Part shown: positions 34,951-42,460 of the stretch, piece by piece
How the letters are laid out: each line of letters opens with the position of its first letter
Position numbering within the stretch: position 1 is the stretch's first letter
Source of the DNA: Geminicoccaceae bacterium
Lineage (GTDB): Bacteria > Pseudomonadota > Alphaproteobacteria > Geminicoccales > Geminicoccaceae
Reading direction: 5' to 3'
DNA length: 64,000 bases
Assembly: GCA_025062095.1 (NCBI GenBank)
Contig: JANXAZ010000011.1
Location: 1-64,000 of the forward strand
The notes under the pieces: model-generated
The model's input: the letters and a program-made list of their open reading frames with translations, nothing else
Told to the model about the DNA's origin: nothing
Databases searched by the model: none
Translations under genes and position numbers: made by a program

Positions 34951-35358
34951 ATGGATCTCGATGTGGCCATGCGCGTCGCGAGCTCCGGGCTCAAGGTCCA
35001 GGCCGCGCGGCTGCGGGTGATCGCGGAAAACCTCGCCAATGCCGAATCGACCCCGCGCACGCCCGGAGACGAGCCCTATCGGCGCAAGCTGCTGGAAGTC
35101 GCGAGCCGCCGCGATCGCCAAAGCGGCGCCACCTTGGTCCAGGTGCGAGCTTATCGGGTCGACGAACGCGAGCCGCCCAAGCGCTACATGCCCGACCATC
35201 CGGCTGCGGACGCGGCGGGTTACGTGCGGTTCCCGAACGTCAACCCGCTCGTCGAGCTCGTCGACATGCGCGAGGCTCAGAGATCGTACGAGGCCAACCT
35301 CAACGTCATGCACATGGCGCGCGCCATGCTCCAACGCACGCTCGACATCTTGCGCTGA
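34951..35358 (+). CDS. flgC: Flagellar basal-body rod protein FlgC
   Basis: FlgC is a proximal rod subunit. The 135-residue protein shows the N-terminal ASSGLKVQAARLRVIAENLANAEST, which is the rod/hook signature, and a C-terminal VNPLVELVDMREAQRSYEANLNVM. It begins 43 bp after flgB, preceded by GGAG. Normal length and order for alphaproteobacterial flagellar clusters. Confidence 0.96.
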   Translation: MDLDVAMRVASSGLKVQAARLRVIAENLANAESTPRTPGDEPYRRKLLEVASRRDRQSGATLVQVRAYRVDEREPPKRYMPDHPAADAAGYVRFPNVNPLVELVDMREAQRSYEANLNVMHMARAMLQRTLDILR

Positions 35359-35375
35359 AAAAAGGAGTTTTCGCG

Positions 35376-35687
35376 ATGAAAACGACACCCGCCCGAGCCC
35401 TCGCCGCTTACGCGGCGGCGGCGATCTCCGCCGACGAATCCCGAACGAGCGCGGCCGAGACCGGTCCGGACGGCGGTTTCGCGGCTCTGTTGCGCCACGA
35501 ATTCGCGACCACGGTCGCCACCTTGCGCCACGCTGAAGCCACCGCGGTGAAAGGTCTTCTCGGCGAAGCGAGCCTGCAGGAGGTCGTCGAAGCGATCAGC
35601 GCGGCCGAACTCGGCCTGCAGAAGGTGACCGCGATCCGCGATCGGGTGATCGCCGCTTACCAAGAGATCCTGCGCATGCCGATCTGA
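35376..35687 (+). CDS. fliE: Flagellar hook-basal body complex protein FliE
   Basis: FliE joins the MS ring to the rod. The 103-residue protein ends in the diagnostic LQEVVEAISAAELGLQKVTAIRDRVIAAYQEILRMPI; quoted in parts this is the EAISAAEL helix and the YQEILRMPI tail. A strong AAAGGAG site precedes the ATG at 35376, 18 bp after flgC. Confidence 0.95.
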   Translation: MKTTPARALAAYAAAAISADESRTSAAETGPDGGFAALLRHEFATTVATLRHAEATAVKGLLGEASLQEVVEAISAAELGLQKVTAIRDRVIAAYQEILRMPI

Positions 35688-35700
35688 GCCGAGCGGTGTC

Positions 35701-35976
35701 GTGAACCCGGAGCAGATCCTCGAAATCGGCCGCGAGGCGATCTGGGTGATGGTGGTGGTGGGCGCCCCCGGTATGCTCGCCGCGCTCTTGGTCGGGCTCA
35801 CGATCGCGGTGCTGCAAGCGCTCACCCAGATCCAGGAGGCGGCGGTGGCCTTCGTCCCGAAGATCCTGGGCGTCGCGGCCGCCCTCGTGGTCGCCATGCC
35901 CTGGACGCTCGGCGTGCTGCAGCGCTTCACGACCGAGCTCTTCGCCCGGATCGCCGCCACGGGAGGCGCGCCGTGA
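35701..35976 (+). CDS. fliQ: Flagellar export apparatus protein FliQ
   Basis: FliQ is a two-helix inner-membrane subunit of the FliPQR export gate. The 91-residue product has helices in IWVMVVVGAPGMLAALLVGL and VAAALVVAMPWTLGVL, separated by ALTQIQEAAVAFVPK, which is the conserved FliQ loop. It starts at GTG 35701, 13 bp after fliE. FliP is not encoded next to it. Confidence 0.95.
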   Translation: MNPEQILEIGREAIWVMVVVGAPGMLAALLVGLTIAVLQALTQIQEAAVAFVPKILGVAAALVVAMPWTLGVLQRFTTELFARIAATGGAP

Positions 35977-36013
35977 GCGGGGCGCGATCGGTGCGCGCGG
36001 GCCGAGGCCGGCC

Positions 36014-36775
36014 GTGAACCCGCTCGATCTCGTCCGGCCGGACGTGCTCGCGCCGTGGGTGGTGTTCGCCCGTCTCGGCGCAGCCTTCCTGCTCCTGCCC
36101 GGTTTCGCGGAAACCTACGTGACCCCGCGGCTGCGCCTGGCGACGGCGCTTTTCTCGAGCCTGCTCGTGACCGGCTCGGGGCTCGTCGCGCCGCCCCCGC
36201 TCCCGAGCGAGCCCGCGCGCTTGGCGGCCCTGATCCTGGGCGAGATCGCGATCGGCCTCGCCATCGGCGTCACCGCTCGCTTCGCGCTCGCGGCCGTGCA
36301 TCTCGCGGGAACGCTCGTCGCCACCAACTCGGGCCTGGCCGCGGCCGCGCTCTTCGATCCCGGCGAAGCCACTCCCGGCACCCTTCCGGGCGCGTTTCTT
36401 TCCAGTGCCTTTTTGGCCTTGCTCTTCACGAGCGACGCGCACCACGCGCTCTTGCGCCGCCTGGTCGGGAGCTACGATCGTCTGCCGGTCGGCGAGCACC
36501 TGTGGATCGCCGATGCCGCCGAGCTCCTCGCGCGGCTGGGAAGCGAGCTCTTCGCCACCGGGCTCGCGATGGCGGCACCGCTCCTGGCGGTGGCGTTGCT
36601 CGCCAATCTCGCCTTGGGTGTGCTCGCTCGGCTCGTGCCGGCTCTCCAGATCCTTTTCGTCGCGTTGCCGTTGCAGCTCCTGCTCGCCCTCGCGGCGCTC
36701 GCGGTGTCTTTCGGCGCGAGCCTGCTCCTCGCGCTTCGTTTCCTCGAACGCGCCACCGCTTGGACCTCCGGGTGA
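36014..36775 (+). CDS. fliR: Flagellar export apparatus protein FliR
   Basis: FliR is a polytopic membrane subunit of the flagellar export gate. The 253-residue protein has about six hydrophobic segments, with VFARLGAAFLLLPGFAE near the start and EIAIGLAIGVTARF in the middle, both family hallmarks. It starts at GTG 36014, 37 bp after fliQ, and flhB begins only 3 bp after its end, so these export genes are coupled. Confidence 0.95.
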   Translation: MNPLDLVRPDVLAPWVVFARLGAAFLLLPGFAETYVTPRLRLATALFSSLLVTGSGLVAPPPLPSEPARLAALILGEIAIGLAIGVTARFALAAVHLAGTLVATNSGLAAAALFDPGEATPGTLPGAFLSSAFLALLFTSDAHHALLRRLVGSYDRLPVGEHLWIADAAELLARLGSELFATGLAMAAPLLAVALLANLALGVLARLVPALQILFVALPLQLLLALAALAVSFGASLLLALRFLERATAWTSG

Positions 36776-36778
36776 GCG

Positions 36779-37861
36779 ATGGCCGAAGAACGAGACGAAG
36801 CCGAACGGACCGAAGAACCGTCGCAACGACGGCTCGAGCAGGCCCGCGAGCGCGGTCAAGTCGCGGTCTCGCGCGAGATCGGACACGTTTTCGTCCTTTC
36901 GGCCGGCCTCGCGCTGCTCGTCTTTCTCGCTCCTTGGACCGGCGCGCGGCTCGGTGCCGCGATGCGCGCGCTGTTCGCGCTCGCCCCCGCCGGCGATCCG
37001 AGCGCACTCGTTCTCGTGCACGAAGCCGTGGGCGAGGTGGCGGTGCCCGTCGGCCTCTGGCTCGCGATCCTGCTGCTCGCGGGACTGGCCGGACCCTTCG
37101 CGCAGAACGCGATCGTTTTCAGTGCCGAGCCGCTTCGGCCGCGTCTCGAGCGGATCTCGCCGCTCGCCGGGCTGCGGCGTCTGATCTCGGCCGCGGCGTT
37201 GACGGAATTCCTCAAGAACCTCGTCAAACTCGCCCTCGTCGGTGCCGCGGCCTTCTGGTCGCTGCGCGATCTCCTCTCCGAGCTCGCCTCGAGCGTCGCG
37301 CTTCCCCTTCTCGGCTGGGTCGAGGTCCTCGGCGCACGCGCTTTCCGGCTCCTCGGCTTCGTCCTCGTCGCGCTCGCGCTCGTCGCCGCGGTCGACGCGC
37401 TCTGGCAGCGCTTCGAGCATCGCCGGCGGCTGCGGATGACCCGGCAAGAGGTCAAAGAGGAGTTCCGCGAAACGGAAGGCGATCCCAAGGTCAAACAGAG
37501 GCTGCGGCAGCTCCGTTTCGAGCGCGCCCGCCGGCGGATGATGGCCGAGGTGCCGAAGGCCACGGTGGTGGTGACCAATCCCACGCATTACGCCGTCGCC
37601 CTGCGCTACGAAGCGGCGACCATGCGGGCTCCGCGGGTGGTCGCCAAGGGAGTGGATCGGATCGCGCTCAAGATCGTCGCGATCGCCCGCGCGCACGGCG
37701 TGCCGGTGCTCGAGGATCCGCCGCTCGCCCGCGCCTTGCACGCTGCGGTCGAACCCGGCCAGACGATCCCGGCGAGCTTGTACGAGGCGGTGGCCCGGCT
37801 CATCGCCCACGTCTACCGCTTGCGCGGGATCGAGCCGACCGGCTCGTCTCCTCGAGCCTGA
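36779..37861 (+). CDS. flhB: Flagellar export switch protein FlhB
   Basis: FlhB controls the switch from rod/hook to filament export. It has 360 residues: a charged N-terminus with EEPSQRRLEQARERGQ, four membrane helices, and a cytoplasmic domain containing the self-cleavage motif NPTH at residues 267-270 (VVVTNPTHYAVALRY). The linker MTRQEVKEEFRETEGDPKVK is canonical. Its 3' end overlaps the convergent pssE-like gene by 49 bp. Confidence 0.96.
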   Translation: MAEERDEAERTEEPSQRRLEQARERGQVAVSREIGHVFVLSAGLALLVFLAPWTGARLGAAMRALFALAPAGDPSALVLVHEAVGEVAVPVGLWLAILLLAGLAGPFAQNAIVFSAEPLRPRLERISPLAGLRRLISAAALTEFLKNLVKLALVGAAAFWSLRDLLSELASSVALPLLGWVEVLGARAFRLLGFVLVALALVAAVDALWQRFEHRRRLRMTRQEVKEEFRETEGDPKVKQRLRQLRFERARRRMMAEVPKATVVVTNPTHYAVALRYEAATMRAPRVVAKGVDRIALKIVAIARAHGVPVLEDPPLARALHAAVEPGQTIPASLYEAVARLIAHVYRLRGIEPTGSSPRA

Positions 37862-38346
37862 TCCGCTCGCGCGAGAAAACGCGCGACGATCCGCGGCACG
37901 TCGCTGCCGAGCCGGTAGTCGACTTCCGCGGGGCCGCGCAGGAGGGCGCGCAGCGCCGGCAACAAGGCGCGAGGGTCTTCGCACACGTGGATCGGATAGA
38001 CGGCGGCGATGCGCCGCAGCACCGGGAGCTGATCCTCGGCGGGAAAAGAGCGGCTCGGGCGTCCGCGCCGCGGCACCGCGAGGATCGGTCGTCGCGCGCG
38101 CATCGCATCGCCGAGGATCCCGATGCCGCCGTGCGTGATCACCACCCGCGCTCGGGCGATGCGGCACCGGAACTCCTCCGGGTCGAGCCAGCGCGCCCAG
38201 GCGAGCCGCGCGGGGATCGCGCGCGATCCGCCGATCTGCGCGAATCCCGAGAGCCGGAGCGCCCCGGCTGCGGCGTCGGCGGCTTCGACGCCCCGTCCCA
38301 CGCCGCGGTCCATCGTGCCGACGGCGACGAAAAGACCCTCGGTCAC
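37813..38346 (-). CDS. Glycosyltransferase subunit, PssE/Alg13-like
   Basis: A 177-residue catalytic subunit of a two-part glycosyltransferase of the Alg13/PssE type (GT28 C-terminal fold). It has an N-terminal strand LFVAVGTM, the sugar-nucleotide site VVITHGGIGILGDAMRARRPILAVPR, and an acidic segment near the C-terminus. It starts at a GTG overlapping the stop of the pssD-like gene by 4 bp, so the two subunits are made in register. In rhizobia, PssD plus PssE adds glucuronic acid during exopolysaccharide assembly; the sugar here is unproven. Confidence 0.82.
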   Translation of the reverse strand: MTEGLFVAVGTMDRGVGRGVEAADAAAGALRLSGFAQIGGSRAIPARLAWARWLDPEEFRCRIARARVVITHGGIGILGDAMRARRPILAVPRRGRPSRSFPAEDQLPVLRRIAAVYPIHVCEDPRALLPALRALLRGPAEVDYRLGSDVPRIVARFLARADQARGDEPVGSIPRKR

Positions 38347-38813
38347 AGAAGAGGTCCGCTCGCGAGCTGCGCCTCGGGAAAGCGCGCTTTCTGTTCGGGC
38401 CACTGGACGATGAAGAGATCGGCGAAGCGCCGACACAAACGTCCGGAAAGAGATCCTCGGAGCGCGGCCGCGGTCTCGATGAAGATCACTTCGGCGCCCG
38501 AGAGTTTGCCCAAGATCACGGTCGGCACCGCGACATCGGCTCCGGTCGAGATCACCAGGCGCGGACGCTCGCGCAAGAGCACGAAGAAAGCTTGCAGGGC
38601 GTTGAGCAGGGTGCGCAGGAAGGAGCGCCGGGGATGGCACAGGCTGTAGATCCGCCGCGCCGCGAGGCGCGTCGGTCGCCCGCCCCCATAGGTCACGTGG
38701 TAGCAATCGAGGAAAACGATGCCTTCGAGGGCGCGCTCGAGTTCCGCGAGATGGCCGCCGCGGGAATAAGCGAGGCAGGTCCGCCTCGGTTCGACGTGCA
38801 GGATCTCGCTCAC
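38343..38813 (-). CDS. Glycosyltransferase membrane-anchor subunit, PssD/Alg14-like
   Basis: A 156-residue protein that begins SEILHVEPRRTCLAYSRGGH, with the Alg14-like SRGGHLAELERAL near residue 18, RPRLVISTGADVAVPTVILGK near residue 86 and a long hydrophobic helix in NALQAFFVLL. Alg14/PssD recruits the catalytic PssE subunit to the membrane and donates part of the active site. The GTG start at 38813 overlaps the upstream nucleotidyltransferase gene by 4 bp, and its stop overlaps pssE by 4 bp. Confidence 0.82.
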   Translation of the reverse strand: MSEILHVEPRRTCLAYSRGGHLAELERALEGIVFLDCYHVTYGGGRPTRLAARRIYSLCHPRRSFLRTLLNALQAFFVLLRERPRLVISTGADVAVPTVILGKLSGAEVIFIETAAALRGSLSGRLCRRFADLFIVQWPEQKARFPEAQLASGPLL

Positions 38814-39475
38814 GGAAGGCTCGTGCGTGGTCGCTCGGCGTAGCGTCGCGCGATCCGCCCGGCGCGATCGAGGATCACGAGAAGCGGCTCGTCCCGGCGA
38901 AAACGGTCGAGGGACGCGAGATCGTCGTAGGCGTAGAGGTCGAGCGGGACGAGCCGGAACAACGCGCGCGTGCGCAACCGCAACAGCAAGAGGTTGATCG
39001 CGAGCCAGCGCCGCAGGCCCGGCGGGCGCACGAGGCGCAGATCGATGTCCGAGTTCGGTCCGGGCGCGTCCGAGCCGGCCGCGCGCGAGCCGATGCACAC
39101 CGCTTCTTCGAGCCAGGGAATACGGCGCAACTCCGCCGCCGTCTCGGCGAGGAACCGATCGAGTGCGCGCGGAGATCGACGCCACGCTGGGCAATAACGC
39201 GCGCACACCCACAGCTGTCCGTTGAACAGAAAGTTGAAGCTGTGCGCGATCACGAGTGCGGCGAGCCAACCCGCGAACGGCGTCAAGAGCAGTGCGAGCG
39301 CGGCCTCGAGGGCGAGCCGGAAGGCGCGTTCGCCGCGGTCCATCCCGCGCGTGCCCTGAAAACACCAGTTGATCGCGAGGATCACGGGGCAGCTCTGCAT
39401 CACCGCCCGCAGCCACGGGTGGCGCGGGGCGAGCGGGAAGACTTTGGCTTTGGGTGGCGCGACGCTCCTGGACAC
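38810..39475 (-). CDS. Nucleotidyltransferase-domain membrane protein
   Basis: A 221-residue protein. Residues about 50-85 form two hydrophobic segments (ALEAALALLLTPFAGWLAAL, then HSFNFLFNG). The C-terminal half has a MNT-type nucleotidyltransferase signature, GSRAAGSDAPGPNSDIDLRLV, with the GSxxxG...DxD pattern near residues 130-150. It is the first gene of a three-gene overlapping unit with pssD and pssE. Similar proteins sit beside PssD/PssE-type glycosyltransferases in alphaproteobacteria, so it probably acts on polysaccharide, but its reaction is unknown. Confidence 0.75.
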   Translation of the reverse strand: MSRSVAPPKAKVFPLAPRHPWLRAVMQSCPVILAINWCFQGTRGMDRGERAFRLALEAALALLLTPFAGWLAALVIAHSFNFLFNGQLWVCARYCPAWRRSPRALDRFLAETAAELRRIPWLEEAVCIGSRAAGSDAPGPNSDIDLRLVRPPGLRRWLAINLLLLRLRTRALFRLVPLDLYAYDDLASLDRFRRDEPLLVILDRAGRIARRYAERPRTSLP

Positions 39476-39608
39476 GCGCGTGTTTCAACCATAAAGTGAG
39501 AGAGCGCGCAACCCCGAGTGGAAACGACGGCTGTCGGCGCTCTTCGCCATCCTCTTCCCCTTCGCCTTCCTCTCCTCCGAGGCCGCCCGCCTCCTCGGCC
39601 TCGAGCGG

Positions 39609-40766
39609 GTGCGCGTGCTCGTCTTTCCCTTCGCGCTCGCCGCCCTCCTCGGTGCCGCGCTCGTGCGCGTTCCCCGGCTGCCCGCCCGCGAACCCACCGT
39701 GCCGCTGCTGCTCGCCGCCGCGCTCGCGGTCGTCCTCGTGCTCGATGCGGTCCTGGGCGAGGTCGATCCGCTCGATTACCGCATCGCTCTTCTCCTCCCG
39801 ATCCTGTTCTTCGGCTCCAACCTCGCGCGAGCGGCCGAACGGGTTCGGCTCGCCGAGCTCGCCTGGTGGTCGTTGACCGCCTACGTCGTCGCTACGGCCG
39901 CTCTCGCCTGGTTCGCTCCGCCCCCGGCTTTCGTGCGCGGACGCGCCGATCTCGTCCGTCTCGACTTCAGCGGCTCGCTCGTCGCCCACGCCGGGCTGTG
40001 CACGATCCATCTCGTCGCCACGCTCGCCCGTCTCGCTGCACATCGCGGTGCACTCGTTCGGTTCGGTCACGGGGGGCTCGCGCTCCTCGCCGGCGCCATG
40101 GTCCTCGCCACCGGCACGCGCACCGCGCTCGCCGCGCTGTTCCTCTCTTTCGCGTTCGATTTCGCCGCATCGCGACCGTCGCGGCCGCGGCGTCGGATCC
40201 TGGTCTACGCGACCGGGCTGTGCGCGGCGATCGGTCTTTATTCGATTTCGGTGAGCGACGATTTCGTCGAGCGGCTGTTTTTCGGCAGCGGCGCGGATTG
40301 GTCCTCCGGCCGGCTGGCGAGCCAGCTCTTCTGGCTCCTCCTCGCCCTCGAGCGGCCCTGGGGATCGGGCTTCGGAGCCGTGCGCGAGCGGCTGCGCGAC
40401 GGCCGACCGTCGCTCGACGGGACGAACCATCTCGAGTGGCCGCACAACGAGCCGCTGCGCTTTTTCGTCGAAGCCGGCGTGGTGGGTCTTTTCTTCGTCG
40501 GGCTGTTGGTCGGATGGCTCGTTCGTCGGACGCTGCGCGCCGCCCGTTGCGAGCGCGACGAGGAGCGCCGGGCTCTGCTCTCGGCGATCGCCGCCGATAT
40601 GATCACCCAATGTCTTTTTCAGAACTACTTCAACAACATTTATTACGCGACGACGCTCTGCACCCTGCTCGTCGTTCTGATCGAGCAGGCGGAAAGGCGG
40701 GACGAGACGACGCGCGCGCCCGCGCACGCGCGCGCCCCTCTTTCGAACCCCGCGCCCGCGACCTAG
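39609..40766 (+). CDS. O-antigen ligase / polysaccharide polymerase (Wzy/WaaL-like)
   Basis: A 385-residue polytopic membrane protein with about ten hydrophobic segments. The O-antigen ligase features are the periplasmic loop with GSGFGAVRERL near residue 255 and WPHNEPLRFFVEAGVVGLFFVG near residue 275, and an Arg in ATGTRTALAALFLSF. It would polymerise or ligate a surface glycan with the neighbouring genes. GTG 39609 is the first usable start, but the same frame stays open and coding-like for 38 codons upstream (from 39495), including a hydrophobic LSALFAILFPFAFLSSEAA; no ATG, GTG or TTG lies there, so the true N-terminus is uncertain. Confidence 0.8.
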   Translation: MRVLVFPFALAALLGAALVRVPRLPAREPTVPLLLAAALAVVLVLDAVLGEVDPLDYRIALLLPILFFGSNLARAAERVRLAELAWWSLTAYVVATAALAWFAPPPAFVRGRADLVRLDFSGSLVAHAGLCTIHLVATLARLAAHRGALVRFGHGGLALLAGAMVLATGTRTALAALFLSFAFDFAASRPSRPRRRILVYATGLCAAIGLYSISVSDDFVERLFFGSGADWSSGRLASQLFWLLLALERPWGSGFGAVRERLRDGRPSLDGTNHLEWPHNEPLRFFVEAGVVGLFFVGLLVGWLVRRTLRAARCERDEERRALLSAIAADMITQCLFQNYFNNIYYATTLCTLLVVLIEQAERRDETTRAPAHARAPLSNPAPAT

Positions 40767-40807
40767 AAAGCGGGGTCGCGAGCGATCCGGCGTTGCGGGA
40801 GGCGAAG

Positions 40808-42460
40808 GTGGACACGAAGACGGCCGCGAGCATCTTCGATGTGGCTCTCGAGCGGACCCGGGCCAACTACCGGCCGTTGACCCCGATCGACTTCTTGAGC
40901 TGGGCGGGAACCGTGTTCCGCGACCGCGTCGGGGTGGTTTACCGCGACCAGCGCTTCACCTGGGGCCAGGTCCTCGATCGTTGCCGCCGCTTCGCCGCGG
41001 CCTTGCGCCGGCGCGGCATCGGGCGCGGCGACACGGTGGCGGTCCTGTGCCCCAACATCCCGCCGATGCTCGAGGCGCACTACGGCATCCCGATGGCCGG
41101 TGCGGTGCTCAACGCCCTCAACACCCGCCTCGATCCGGGCACGATCGCCTTCATCCTCGAACACGGCGAGGCCAAGCTGTTCCTGGTCGACGGCGAACTC
41201 GCCCCTCTCGCCCGCGCGGCGCTTTCGCGCATGGCCCGTCCCCCCGAAGTCGTCGACATCGTCGATCCGTATCATCCGGGCGAGCGCGCGGGGGCGATCG
41301 ACTACGAGGCCTTCCTCGCAGAGGGTGATCCGGCGTTCGAACCCGTCCTGCCCCTCGACGAGTGGGACGCGATCTCGCTCTGCTACACTTCCGGAACGAC
41401 CGGCAATCCCAAGGGTGTCGTTTATCATCACCGCGGCGCGTTTTTGAACGCGCTGGGCAACGCTCTCGTGCTCGGCCTGACGCCGCGCTCGGTCTATTTG
41501 TGGACCCTGCCGATGTTCCACTGCAACGGCTGGACCTATACTTGGGGTGTCACGGCGATCGGGGGAACGCACGTCTGCCTGCGCAAGGTCGATCCGGCGG
41601 AGATCTTCCGCCTCGTGGCGACCGAAGGCGTGACCCATTTGTGCGGCGCGCCGGTTGTGCTCACCATGCTCGTCCACAGCCCGAGCGAGGCGCGACGCAG
41701 CTTCCCGCAGCGCGTGGTGGTCGGCACCGGCGGTGCCTCCCCGCCTTCCGCGGTGATCGAGGCGATGAACGCGCTGGGCTTCCACGTCGTCCACCTCTAC
41801 GGCCTCACCGAGGTCTACGGGCCGGCGACCGTGTGCATGGAACAACCCGAGTGGGACACGCTTCCCATCCGCGAGCGCGCGGCCAAGATCGCGCGCCAAG
41901 GCGTGCGCTATCCGACCATGGCCGAGCTCCTCGTGGCCGACCCCGCGACGCTCGCCCCCGTGCCCGCCGACGGGCGCACCATGGGCGAGATCCTGCTGCG
42001 CGGGAACACGGTGATGAAGGGCTATCTCAAGAACCCGACCGCCACCGCCGAAGCCTTCGCCGGCGACTGGTACCATACGGGCGATCTCGCCGTCGTCCAT
42101 CCCGACGGCTACGTCGAGGTGAAAGACCGCTCCAAAGACATCATCATCAGCGGCGGGGAAAACATCAGCTCGCTCGAGGTCGAAGAGGTCCTCTACCGGC
42201 ATCCCGCGGTCATGGAGGCGGCGGTCGTGGCCAAGCCCGATCCCTTCTGGGGCGAGACCCCTTGCGCCTTCGTGACCCTCAAGCCCGACGCCGAACCGGT
42301 CTCGGAAGCGGAGATCATCCGCTGGTGCCGCGAGCACCTCGCGCATTACAAAGCGCCCAAGACCGTGATCTTCGGCCCCTTGCCCAAGACCTCGACCGGC
42401 AAGATCCAGAAGTTCGAGCTGCGCGAGCGGGCACGGGCGCTCGCCCAGAGCGGAGCGTGA
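40808..42460 (+). CDS. AMP-dependent acyl-CoA synthetase (copy 2)
   Basis: A 550-residue adenylate-forming ligase starting at GTG 40808 (GGGAGG upstream). Signatures are YTSGTTGNPKGVVYHH, YGLTEVYGP, GDLAVVHPDGYVEVKDRSKD and PKTSTGKIQKFEL. It is collinear with the copy at 27564-29210 along its length, and both share long identical stretches such as NALNTRLDPGTIAFILEHGEA. They look like recent or functionally divergent paralogues. The substrate is a fatty or aryl acid. It ends one base before the convergent multidomain gene. Confidence 0.93.
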   Translation: MDTKTAASIFDVALERTRANYRPLTPIDFLSWAGTVFRDRVGVVYRDQRFTWGQVLDRCRRFAAALRRRGIGRGDTVAVLCPNIPPMLEAHYGIPMAGAVLNALNTRLDPGTIAFILEHGEAKLFLVDGELAPLARAALSRMARPPEVVDIVDPYHPGERAGAIDYEAFLAEGDPAFEPVLPLDEWDAISLCYTSGTTGNPKGVVYHHRGAFLNALGNALVLGLTPRSVYLWTLPMFHCNGWTYTWGVTAIGGTHVCLRKVDPAEIFRLVATEGVTHLCGAPVVLTMLVHSPSEARRSFPQRVVVGTGGASPPSAVIEAMNALGFHVVHLYGLTEVYGPATVCMEQPEWDTLPIRERAAKIARQGVRYPTMAELLVADPATLAPVPADGRTMGEILLRGNTVMKGYLKNPTATAEAFAGDWYHTGDLAVVHPDGYVEVKDRSKDIIISGGENISSLEVEEVLYRHPAVMEAAVVAKPDPFWGETPCAFVTLKPDAEPVSEAEIIRWCREHLAHYKAPKTVIFGPLPKTSTGKIQKFELRERARALAQSGA

